Assembly (NCBI GenBank): GCA_029556005.1
Contig: JAKQGT010000329.1
Location: forward strand, 1-10,092
From: Chlamydiota bacterium
GTDB lineage: Bacteria; Chlamydiota; Chlamydiia; Chlamydiales; Simkaniaceae
Direction: 5' to 3'
Length of the DNA: 10,092 nucleotides
Shown here one piece after another: positions 1 through 6,291 of the stretch. Made by a program: the position numbers and the translations under genes. Under the pieces are notes generated by a model. The model worked only from the letters and a program-made list of their open reading frames with translations. It searched no databases and had not been told where the DNA came from. Positions within the stretch are counted from its first letter, which is position 1, and each line of letters begins with the position of its first letter.

Positions 1-449
1 CTTTGCACACCAATGATGCTCCTTCCGCACTCACTCGATTGGTAGATATGGGAATTGAGCCCTACCTTCTCTCCTCCTCGGTCTTAGCCATTTTAGCACA
101 ACGATTATTGCGCAAGATTTGTGATCACTGTAAGGTAGGATATAAACCGAGTTCTCAAGAGCTGGAAGATTTGGAGATAGAGGTTTCCATGCTCTACAAA
201 GGAGAAGGGTGTGAATCGTGTTTTGGTTCAGGCTATCGAGGGCGGTGTGGCGTTTATGAACTGATGCCTGTATCGCAAAATATCAAGATGCAGCTTCTAA
301 GAAGTGCTGATGCCAATGCCCTTCAAAAAACAGCCGTAGAAGGAGGGATGCAAACTCTCCGTGCCCAGGGGGGTAAATTAGCCGCAGCTGGAGTCACAAC
401 TTCTGCTGAGGTTTTACGTGTAACCAGGCAGCTAGAACTTTATTCGTGA
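1..449 (+). CDS. gspE: Type II secretion ATPase GspE, C-terminal part (5' end outside window)
   Basis: This is the C-terminal portion of the cytoplasmic hexameric ATPase that powers pseudopilus assembly in type II secretion. The first two bases finish an upstream codon, and the frame continues with LHTND, the conserved His box of GspE/PilB ATPases (usually STLHTND), followed by the typical [15 protein letters not shown] and [10 protein letters not shown] stretches. Two CxxC pairs (CDHC and CESC, about 27 residues apart) form the tetracysteine zinc-binding C-domain typical of GspE, and [12 protein letters not shown] is the expected sequence after it. The Walker A and B boxes must lie upstream, outside the window. 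The TTG at base 3 is an internal Leu codon, not a start. The stop codon lies one base before the gspF ATG, so the two genes are probably translationally coupled. A PilB-type ATPase is the alternative, but the following gspF and gspG genes favour T2S. Confidence 0.95.
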   Translation, partial: LHTNDAPSALTRLVDMGIEPYLLSSSVLAILAQRLLRKICDHCKVGYKPSSQELEDLEIEVSMLYKGEGCESCFGSGYRGRCGVYELMPVSQNIKMQLLRSADANALQKTAVEGGMQTLRAQGGKLAAAGVTTSAEVLRVTRQLELYS

Positions 450-450
450 T

Positions 451-1635
451 ATGGGACTCTATCAATACACAGCATTGACTGAAGAAGGGCGAAAGAATGT
501 CGGGATGATCAATGCCGATTCCCTAGAATTGGCAAAAGAGCGTCTTCGTAAGCAAAAGATTTTAGTCACCAAACTCACTGCCTACAAAAAACAGAGTGAT
601 GAGCTCACCCTCTCCCCTTCCTTACTCCTTAGTTTTACACGAGATTTACATGTCCTCTTAAAAGCAAGCCTTCCCCTCTATGACTGTTTGCACACCCTTG
701 AAGAAAAGTACCGACGTACGAAAATGCACTCGCTATTTCTCGATTTTTGCGATCAAGTCAAACAAGGGCGTCCCTTATCAGATGCCTTGAAAGATTATCC
801 CCGGGTTTTTGATCCCGTATATATCTCTATGGTGAAAGCGGGAGAAGAATCAGGAACTTTAACGCAGAGTTTCGAAGAATTAGCCAAACTCACTCATCGC
901 GAACACACTTTAAAGAAAAAGCTGTCGAGCGCCCTGATTTATCCCGCATTTCTTGGGGTATTTTGTCTAGGAGTGGTCGTCCTTCTCCTCTTTTTCTTGA
1001 TCCCTTCGATGGCAGAGCTCTTTGAGGGACGCACCCTTCACCCCATGACTCAAATCATTTTATCTCTAAGTCACCTGTTAAATACCCATGCTTTTTCTAT
1101 TTTCACCTCTCTTGGAGGTTTTATCCTCTGTTTTTTCTTTGTCCTGAGACATCCTAAGGGAAAGGAAAAAGTTCAACAGGCCTTTTTCTTTATTCCCTTT
1201 GTCAAGCGGCTTTTCATTGAAATCGTCATGGCTCGATTCTGCCGCGTATTTTCCGTTCTCTTCTACGGAGGAGTTCCCATGCTCGAATGCATACGCCTCT
1301 CAAAAAAAGTGATGAAACACCCTACTTTAGAAAAAGTGATCTCTGAAGCAGAGGTGAAAATTATTGAAGGGAAGCGTCTTTCCGAAGAAATGGCTAAGAG
1401 TCCTTTGATTCCTTCTCTAGTAGTCCGGATGCTCTCTATTGCCGAAGAATCGGGACGTGTTGCAGAGATGATGGGACATCTCTCCAACATTTATGAAGAA
1501 AATATTGAAAGAAGTTTGGGAAGATTTACAGCCCTTTTGCAACCCGTTATGTTGCTCTTGCTTGGGATTATCGTTGCTGTTATCCTTCTTTCGATCTTAT
1601 TACCCTTAACTGATGTAAGTTCGTTTATTCAATAA
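451..1635 (+). CDS. gspF: Type II secretion inner-membrane platform protein GspF
   Basis: GspF is the polytopic inner-membrane platform protein that couples the GspE ATPase to pseudopilin assembly. At 394 residues it has normal family length. The N-terminus (YQYTALTEEGRK, then ADSLELAKERLRKQ) is the usual GspF start region. Two homologous cytoplasmic helical domains follow: the first at about 60-160 with FTRDLHVLLKASLPL and GEESG (131-135), the second at about 260-360 with MARFCRVFSVLFYGGVPM and AEESG (331-335). Hydrophobic segments at about 161-186, 213-233 and 360-388 are the expected three membrane helices; the last begins with the conserved LLQP. No strong Shine-Dalgarno is seen before the ATG, which fits coupling to gspE, whose TGA ends one base earlier. 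A PilC-type assembly protein is the alternative; context favours GspF. Confidence 0.96.
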   Translation: MGLYQYTALTEEGRKNVGMINADSLELAKERLRKQKILVTKLTAYKKQSDELTLSPSLLLSFTRDLHVLLKASLPLYDCLHTLEEKYRRTKMHSLFLDFCDQVKQGRPLSDALKDYPRVFDPVYISMVKAGEESGTLTQSFEELAKLTHREHTLKKKLSSALIYPAFLGVFCLGVVVLLLFFLIPSMAELFEGRTLHPMTQIILSLSHLLNTHAFSIFTSLGGFILCFFFVLRHPKGKEKVQQAFFFIPFVKRLFIEIVMARFCRVFSVLFYGGVPMLECIRLSKKVMKHPTLEKVISEAEVKIIEGKRLSEEMAKSPLIPSLVVRMLSIAEESGRVAEMMGHLSNIYEENIERSLGRFTALLQPVMLLLLGIIVAVILLSILLPLTDVSSFIQ

Positions 1636-1645
1636 AGGCAAAAGT

Positions 1646-2068
1646 ATGAAAAAAAAATATACAATGACACTACTCGAGATCATGATCGTGATCTTTATCA
1701 TTGGAATCATTGGAAGTGTGATTGGTTACAATATGCGTGGCAGTCTGGATCAAGGAAAAGCCTTTAAAACCAAAGAGGCGGCTCGCAAACTTTATGAAAT
1801 CGTCCTTCTTGAAGAGGCTAATGGAAATAGAGTTCCACAAGATGCCAACAATCCTTATGAGGCCATTAAAAATACCCTTAATCAATCTGATCTTGTCCGT
1901 CGGAGTAAAGATCTCTTAGAAGATGGCTGGGGAAATCCTTTTGCTTTCGACTATGATGCTGAGCATTCGGAGTGGCGTTTTACTTCCGAAAAATACAATG
2001 CTTATTGTGAAAAAAAAGGTATCACCCCTGAGTATCCTTGGGACGAAGAAGACAATACTTTACCTTAA
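1646..2068 (+). CDS. gspG: Major pseudopilin GspG, with atypical prepilin cleavage site
   Basis: This is the main subunit of the T2S pseudopilus, an inner-membrane protein processed by a prepilin peptidase. The short basic leader MKKKYT is followed by MTLLEIMIVIFIIGIIGS, the class III signal and N-terminal helix, with the essential Glu at +5 (residue 11). GWGNPF at 94-99 is the GspG family hallmark. The 140-residue length is usual. The residue before the predicted cleavage site is Thr6, where most pseudopilins have Gly, and +1 is Met instead of Phe. The start is supported by an AAAGG about seven bases upstream; starting at Met7 would remove the leader. The gene begins 10 bases after gspF, and its last 31 bases overlap the next gene in another frame. 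The acidic C-terminus (PWDEEDNTLP) is encoded in that overlap. Confidence 0.93.
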   Translation: MKKKYTMTLLEIMIVIFIIGIIGSVIGYNMRGSLDQGKAFKTKEAARKLYEIVLLEEANGNRVPQDANNPYEAIKNTLNQSDLVRRSKDLLEDGWGNPFAFDYDAEHSEWRFTSEKYNAYCEKKGITPEYPWDEEDNTLP

Positions 2069-2460
2069 TTGAGCTCTTTCTAGCTCTCGGTGTTTTGGCA
2101 CTCCTTGGAAGCTTAGTCCTTGTTAAGACAAGGCCCCTATTGGATCACTACCGGTTTGGTCAGGGCGTTGCCCAGCTTCGACAAGAGATTGATCTTACAC
2201 GTCGTTTGTCCAATGCTGCACATGCAGACATGACGCTTCATGTAAAGCAAACTGAAAAAGGGCTACTTTTGCGGCGTGAAACGGATGAACCCCTTGCCAT
2301 TCCCCGCACCTTCGACGTTTCTATATTGATTCCCCACTTAATGCTAAAAGAAAAGGATCTGGATTTAACCTTTACTGGATCAGGATGGATGAAAGAAGAG
2401 CATAAGTTTACAGTCTATTTCAAAAATCGGTCTCTGACACTCGAGCTAAAAAACTCTTGA
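2038..2460 (+). CDS. Second pseudopilin-like protein (minor pseudopilin, GspH/I type), TTG start
   Basis: This 140-residue protein begins with a short basic leader (six residues after the initiator) followed by FTLIELFLALGVLALLGS, a class III prepilin signal with Glu at +5 and a hydrophobic helix. The rest is a soluble domain with alternating hydrophobic and basic residues, as in minor pseudopilins. It lies directly after gspG, where a minor pseudopilin is expected. The TTG at 2038 is the only standard start codon between the in-frame stop at 2029-2031 and the prepilin motif, so initiation inside the gspG coding sequence looks necessary; translation is probably coupled to gspG. The residue before the predicted cleavage site is Tyr, not Gly. 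I cannot assign it firmly to GspH, GspI or GspJ from sequence alone. Confidence 0.82.
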   Translation: MGRRRQYFTLIELFLALGVLALLGSLVLVKTRPLLDHYRFGQGVAQLRQEIDLTRRLSNAAHADMTLHVKQTEKGLLLRRETDEPLAIPRTFDVSILIPHLMLKEKDLDLTFTGSGWMKEEHKFTVYFKNRSLTLELKNS

Positions 2461-2506
2461 CCCCCACTCTCCCTTCATATAGCGTGAAAAAAAAAACCTT
2501 ATTGAT

Positions 2507-2511
2507 AGGAG
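2507..2511 (+). promoter_or_regulatory. Shine-Dalgarno AGGAG of the small membrane protein gene
   Basis: AGGAG lies six bases before the ATG at 2518. This near-ideal ribosome binding site decides the start of the 126-residue membrane protein. It argues against the overlapping frame that would begin at 2457. Confidence 0.8.
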
Positions 2512-2517
2512 AACGTT

Positions 2518-2898
2518 ATGCATGCAGCTGTCGCCCTTGCAAAAATCTTTGGCCCCGTCCTTGTAATTATGGGAGTTTGGAGCCTTCTCTACCAAGACAA
2601 TGTGAAAAAAGTGGCCGATTCAGTACGAAAAACTCCAGCCATTTTGTATCTAGGAGGAGTTGTGAATCTTGTTTTGGGACTGGCTATTATTACTAGCTAT
2701 AATATTTGGGAAGTCAATCTAGAGCTACTTGTTACCTTACTGGGCTGGTTTCTTTTCATACGTGCTTTATTGGTCTTCTTTCTCCCCAATGCAGTGATTA
2801 AAATGTCCAAAATGCAAGAAACCGCCTATGTTTTCTTTGGACTCCTTTCTGTTGTTTGGGGGCTTGCCATGAGTTGGTTAGCTTTCATGATGTATTAA
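2518..2898 (+). CDS. Small four-helix integral membrane protein of unknown function
   Basis: This 126-residue protein is almost entirely hydrophobic, with probable membrane helices at about 7-24, 41-60, 68-89 and 102-123. A short polar loop (QDNVKKVADSVRKTP, 26-40) separates the first two. I see no enzymatic motif and do not recognise a named family. The layout resembles small uncharacterised bacterial membrane proteins that may sense or stabilise other membrane proteins, but that is only a likeness. A strong AGGAG site at six bases spacing fixes the start. The gene lies 57 bases after the pseudopilin gene on the same strand, so it could be read through from the T2S operon or have its own promoter. 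It converges with the CPBP protease gene, whose end is 35 bases away. Confidence 0.8.
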   Translation: MHAAVALAKIFGPVLVIMGVWSLLYQDNVKKVADSVRKTPAILYLGGVVNLVLGLAIITSYNIWEVNLELLVTLLGWFLFIRALLVFFLPNAVIKMSKMQETAYVFFGLLSVVWGLAMSWLAFMMY

Positions 2899-2933
2899 TA
2901 CCATTTATCAAAAATAAATTGATGAATGTATAC

Positions 2934-3518
2934 TCAAACAAATTCGGGAGAAGGGAAGTGATTGTAATAAGTGCATTTCCAGGCTCGGGCATTGTAGCCT
3001 AAGTGGAGAGCGATAGCCGCTTGAAGGGAAAACTTTTCCCGAGACATCCCTGCGATCAGGCCAAGAATAAGCGTGTGAATCACGAGAGCTTTTCTTTGAG
3101 AAGGATCTTGGGTTTCTTTGTTCCCTAGATGGAGAAGAGAAAAGGTGGTTGCTGAGAGGGTGACAGCTAGGGGGATGATTCCGCGGGTAGTGATCCGTTC
3201 AATAAGAGAGGGAAGAAAACGCCTTTGTAAGATATGGCGAAAGGCGATCTCTTCTAAGATTGCAAAACTCATCATTTTAATCAGATTATAAAGAGCTTGG
3301 GTTTTGACATAAGCGGGGATGGAGGATCCTGGAGGGGCATTTCTAGCCAATTGTTCCATAAATCTTTGTCGGTACGTATTTTCAGGAATTCCTTGATAGA
3401 GGTCAGCATGGGTATAGTCTCGGGTGTGCTCAAGGAGTTGTCCATTGAGATAATGGAGGGCATATCCAGCACTAAAAGCTGTGGGGAAAATAAAATAATC
3501 TTTAACTAAAACAGTCAT
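2934..3518 (-). CDS. CPBP-family intramembrane metalloprotease-like protein (Abi/CAAX protease family)
   Basis: The 194-residue product carries all three CPBP signatures: EExxxR as EEIAFR (E89, E90, R94), FxxxH as FSLLH (F126, H130) and HxxxN as HLGYN (H172, N176), each in or next to a hydrophobic segment. In this family (type II CAAX endopeptidases, Rce1-like, and bacterial Abi proteins) these residues form an active site in the membrane. Bacterial members act in prenyl-protein-like processing, bacteriocin immunity or signalling; nothing here shows the substrate. The protein is shorter than many members and its first 75 residues are mostly polar, so it may have only four or so membrane helices. 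There is no clear Shine-Dalgarno before the ATG, but a plausible promoter lies just upstream. It is transcribed divergently from the MORN-repeat gene. Confidence 0.85.
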   Translation of the reverse strand: MTVLVKDYFIFPTAFSAGYALHYLNGQLLEHTRDYTHADLYQGIPENTYRQRFMEQLARNAPPGSSIPAYVKTQALYNLIKMMSFAILEEIAFRHILQRRFLPSLIERITTRGIIPLAVTLSATTFSLLHLGNKETQDPSQRKALVIHTLILGLIAGMSREKFSLQAAIALHLGYNARAWKCTYYNHFPSPEFV

Positions 3519-3541
3519 GGTAAAAAATATTTTTTATAGAT

Positions 3542-3570
3542 AATATACATTAATTTGATGTTAATTTCAA
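3542..3570 (-). promoter_or_regulatory. Predicted sigma70-type promoter of the CPBP protease gene
   Basis: Read on the minus strand, TTGAAA (3570-3565) and TATATT (3547-3542) are separated by exactly 17 bases, close to the -35/-10 consensus. Transcription would begin near 3535, leaving a leader of about 17 bases before the ATG at 3518. It is prediction only; the region is AT-rich, which raises the chance of a spurious match. Confidence 0.5.
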
Positions 3571-3621
3571 TTGGTTTGTTTTTCCTCAGTTCTAGGATAG
3601 GTTCACAAAATCGCTTCTTAT

Positions 3622-3650
3622 TTGAAGGGTATTGTTGTTTACGTTATGAT
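3622..3650 (+). promoter_or_regulatory. Predicted sigma70-type promoter of the MORN-repeat gene
   Basis: TTGAAG (3622-3627) and TATGAT (3645-3650) are separated by 17 bases, matching the standard -35/-10 layout. Transcription would begin around 3657, about 20 bases before the ATG at 3679. The gene therefore seems to be an independent unit, closed downstream by the terminator at 6298-6332. Confidence 0.55.
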
Positions 3651-3667
3651 AGGAAAAAAATTTTCTT

Positions 3668-3673
3668 AGGTGA
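3668..3673 (+). promoter_or_regulatory. Shine-Dalgarno AGGTGA that favours the ATG at 3679
   Basis: AGGTGA ends five bases before the ATG at 3679. An in-frame GTG at 3670 is possible but falls inside this site and has no site of its own, so the ATG is the better start; it also gives a cleaner signal peptide. Confidence 0.65.
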
Positions 3674-3678
3674 ATGAC

Positions 3679-6291
3679 ATGTTAAAGACACTTCTTTTTA
3701 GTGCATTACTTTTTCCAGTAATGCTTTTTGGACAGGAAACACAAGAAAATCATGTGACTCCAGTAGCAACAGACTTAAAAACTCGATTGCCTGAATGGCG
3801 TCCTCAAGTTTATGAACAATTTCCCAATGGTTCTCCCAAGTTGGTCCTCTTTTATACAGAAAATGATGCAGGAAGTGAAGAGGCGGTCAAGCGGATCCAT
3901 TTCTATGAAAACGGGCGTCCGTTTGAAGAGTCTGATCTCATTCAGATTTCAGAGTCTGATCCAGGATTTGAGCTTTGGAAATCTACCGTTGTTCCTCATG
4001 GGGTGAGTGTCCGTTTCCGTGATACGGGTGAAATTGAACGGATCGCTTATTTTGATCACGGTCTTTTGCATGGACCTATGAAGGTTTTTTACCCTAAGGG
4101 AAAGCTTAATCATGTGACGACCTTTAAACAAGGGCAACCTGAAGGGAAAATTTACTCCTACCATGAGAATGGCCAAACTTCTGCTGAGGGTGTTTATAAA
4201 GAGGGGAAGTTAGAGGGAGATTATATCCGCTACTATGCAAATGGGCAGCGGGAAGTGGTTGTCCCTTATGTTCATGGAGAGATCCATGGGAAGATGATTG
4301 AGTGGTATGAGAATGGGAATGAGAAAATGCGCTCTTTTTATCATCAAGGAAAGCTTCAATCCACAGGAAGTCAGCCAGCGATTGTAAAGTATGATGAAAA
4401 TCACTCGATTGTTGAAGTACAAGATTTTAATCAGGGGAAGCCTTCAGGTGATCATATTCAGTATCACCCCAATGAAAGACAAAGTTACCATGTAAGCTAT
4501 GTCGATGGGAAAAAACACGGCAAAGAGCAGTGGTTTAACTCTGATGGTAAGCTGATTGGAGAGAGTGAATATGAACAAGGGAAAAACATAGGTAAACATT
4601 GGAAAAAACATCCTAATGGTACCCTCTCCTATATGGCGACATATGACAAGAAAGGCCACTTAAAAGAACCCATTCGAGAATTCGATGAAAATGGTCAAAA
4701 AACTGCTGAATATAAGAAGGATGATGAAGGAAAATTTGAGGGGCATTTTCAGTCTTGGTATCCCAATGGTCAGCTGAGAGCCGATTGCTTTTATGTACAT
4801 GGAGAGTTCGAAGGAGAGCAGAAGCAGTTTTTTGAAGGGGGGCAAATCAAGTTCCAAGGCCTCTATAAAAATCAGCAACGCGATGGTCTTTTCCAAGAAT
4901 GGTATGAAAAGGGTTCGTTAGCATTTGAAGGGATGTTTAACGAGGGCAATAAAGAAGGTGCCTTTACAGATTGGTATCCCAATGGCCAGGTAAAAATGCG
5001 TAAGTTTTTTAAGCACTCCCTTTTTCATGGAGATCAAAAGGAATGGTATGAAGATGGGATTCCTCGCCTTGAAGCACGTTATGATGAAGGGAAAAAGGAT
5101 GGAACGATTCGCAGTTGGAATGAAAAAGGACAACTCCTTTTCGAAGGAGCTTTTGATCAGGATAAACCGATTGGAACCCATGTTGCTTACTATGATTCAG
5201 GAGAGAAAATTGAAACCTTTCATTTTTTAGATGGAAAAAAGGAAGGGAAACATGAGCTTTATTATGAAAATGGGAAGTTAAAGCTTTCTGAAACCTACAA
5301 AAATGATCTATTAGAAGGAGAATCTTTAGGGTATTATAGCGATGGAAGTGAAGCTTTTATTCGCAATTTTCAAGGAGGAAAACAAGTTGGGTTACAAAAA
5401 GATTTTTTCCCTCCAGATGAACGTTCTACCATTGCGATTGCAAATCTCTATCACTTTAACGAAAAGGGAGAGCTGCATGGCGAACAGAAGACCTTTTATC
5501 CTACAGGGGTAACAAAGACCCTGCTCTGTTATGATAATGGCGTCTTACACGGTTTAAAAGGGCTCTGGGATGAAAAGGGGAACCTACTAGAAGAGTCGAA
5601 ATATGTGAATGGCAAACTTGAAGGGCGCCATTTCGAAAAAGATCAAGAGGGACGCGAGATTGTTTATCACTATAAGAACAATAAGCGTGAAGGTCCCCAT
5701 TATGTTTACTATCCCGAAGATGTGACTGAGGGAGAAAAAGTAAAGGCCATTGAAGCTTCCTATAAGAATAACAAACTTCATGGCGAAGCTATTGAATATG
5801 ATCCATCGGGAGCTAAGATCAGTGTAACAACTTATAGAGAAGGGATGAAAGATGGGGATGCTGAGCTCTATCATAGAGGAGGGCGCACAGCCATTCGCGT
5901 GAGCTTTAAAAAGGATCTAAGAGAGGGTCCTTCTTATCAATACTACCCCAATGGTCAGCTTTATAAATACGTTGAGTTTAAGAAGGATCAGAAAGAAGGG
6001 GAAGAAAAGACCTACTTTGAAGATGGACGTTTGACGAGTGTCTATTGTTATAAAGAGGGGAAGCTGGAAGGGACAGCAAAGCATTGGAACGAGTCGGGCC
6101 TATTAATCTTTGAAGCAGATTATAAAAACGGTATTCAAGACGGTAAGTTTAAGAAGTATTATGACAATGGAAAGCCTCGACTTGAGCAGTTTTTTGTTGA
6201 GGGAAAACTTGACGGTGTCAAAAAGAGTTATGATCCCGATGGGAAAATAACAGAAACGCTTTATCAAAACGGCGTTAAAGTTTCGAAATAA
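3679..6291 (+). CDS. Exported protein made largely of about 30 MORN/YwqK-type repeats
   Basis: This predicted 870-residue protein begins with a signal peptide (MLKT, then a hydrophobic run to about residue 18, ending LFG before QET), so it should cross the inner membrane. After about 110 residues of more irregular sequence, the rest is tandem units of about 24 residues with the pattern [YWF]YxNGxxxxxxxYxxGxxxGxxxx, for example YYPNGQLYKYVEFKKDQ and YYENGKLKLSETYKND. These match the MORN_2 / YwqK-type repeat family, which folds as an extended beta-hairpin sheet. There is no catalytic domain, no Cys lipobox and no membrane helix apart from the signal. Such proteins often serve as binding or scaffold surfaces, but the ligand here is unknown. 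It stands alone between its own promoter and terminator. An in-frame GTG at 3670 would add three residues. Annotation as a 'YwqK antitoxin' would follow the domain name only; no toxin partner is present. Confidence 0.88.
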   Translation: MLKTLLFSALLFPVMLFGQETQENHVTPVATDLKTRLPEWRPQVYEQFPNGSPKLVLFYTENDAGSEEAVKRIHFYENGRPFEESDLIQISESDPGFELWKSTVVPHGVSVRFRDTGEIERIAYFDHGLLHGPMKVFYPKGKLNHVTTFKQGQPEGKIYSYHENGQTSAEGVYKEGKLEGDYIRYYANGQREVVVPYVHGEIHGKMIEWYENGNEKMRSFYHQGKLQSTGSQPAIVKYDENHSIVEVQDFNQGKPSGDHIQYHPNERQSYHVSYVDGKKHGKEQWFNSDGKLIGESEYEQGKNIGKHWKKHPNGTLSYMATYDKKGHLKEPIREFDENGQKTAEYKKDDEGKFEGHFQSWYPNGQLRADCFYVHGEFEGEQKQFFEGGQIKFQGLYKNQQRDGLFQEWYEKGSLAFEGMFNEGNKEGAFTDWYPNGQVKMRKFFKHSLFHGDQKEWYEDGIPRLEARYDEGKKDGTIRSWNEKGQLLFEGAFDQDKPIGTHVAYYDSGEKIETFHFLDGKKEGKHELYYENGKLKLSETYKNDLLEGESLGYYSDGSEAFIRNFQGGKQVGLQKDFFPPDERSTIAIANLYHFNEKGELHGEQKTFYPTGVTKTLLCYDNGVLHGLKGLWDEKGNLLEESKYVNGKLEGRHFEKDQEGREIVYHYKNNKREGPHYVYYPEDVTEGEKVKAIEASYKNNKLHGEAIEYDPSGAKISVTTYREGMKDGDAELYHRGGRTAIRVSFKKDLREGPSYQYYPNGQLYKYVEFKKDQKEGEEKTYFEDGRLTSVYCYKEGKLEGTAKHWNESGLLIFEADYKNGIQDGKFKKYYDNGKPRLEQFFVEGKLDGVKKSYDPDGKITETLYQNGVKVSK
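4015..6285 (+). repeat. Coding tandem repeat with a period of about 72 bases
   Basis: The repeats of the MORN-type protein are visible in the DNA as degenerate units of about 72 bases (24 codons). The 18-base word tggtatcccaatggtcag at 4756 recurs with one change at 4972, exactly three periods (216 bases) later, and a related word lies at 5941-5958. A few longer inserts break the phase, near 4350-4440, 5400-5450 and 5720-5750. The units are well diverged, which suggests old duplication kept by selection, not recent expansion. Confidence 0.85.

Noticed and set aside
2030..2070. Frameshift that split one longer pseudopilin gene into gspG and the next gene
   Set aside because: Each product has its own class III signal and a full-length body, and gspG is complete with its GWGNPF motif, so these are two genes that overlap.
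2457..2483. Possible promoter TTGACC - 15 bases - TATAGC before the small membrane protein gene
   Set aside because: The spacing is too short and the -10 box weak, so it is not listed as a feature; an internal promoter remains possible.
2457..2696. Open frame of 79 codons overlapping the start of the small membrane protein gene
   Set aside because: It has no ribosome binding site, and its sequence looks like an out-of-frame reading (many Cys, Arg and Ser). The strong AGGAG supports the ATG at 2518 in a different frame.
2899..2933. Possible terminator between the convergent membrane protein and protease genes (atcaa...ttgat)
   Set aside because: The stem is only about five A/T-rich pairs and no T run follows it, so it is too weak to call.
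3949..5874. Several minus-strand open frames of 64-95 codons opposite the MORN-repeat gene
   Set aside because: They are shadows of the repeat's codon pattern: hydrophobic, Ile/Phe-rich translations with no ribosome binding sites and no family features.
3679..6291. Antitoxin of a toxin-antitoxin pair, as the YwqK family name might suggest
   Set aside because: No small toxin gene lies beside it, the protein is exported and very large, and the repeat alone is not evidence for antitoxin function.
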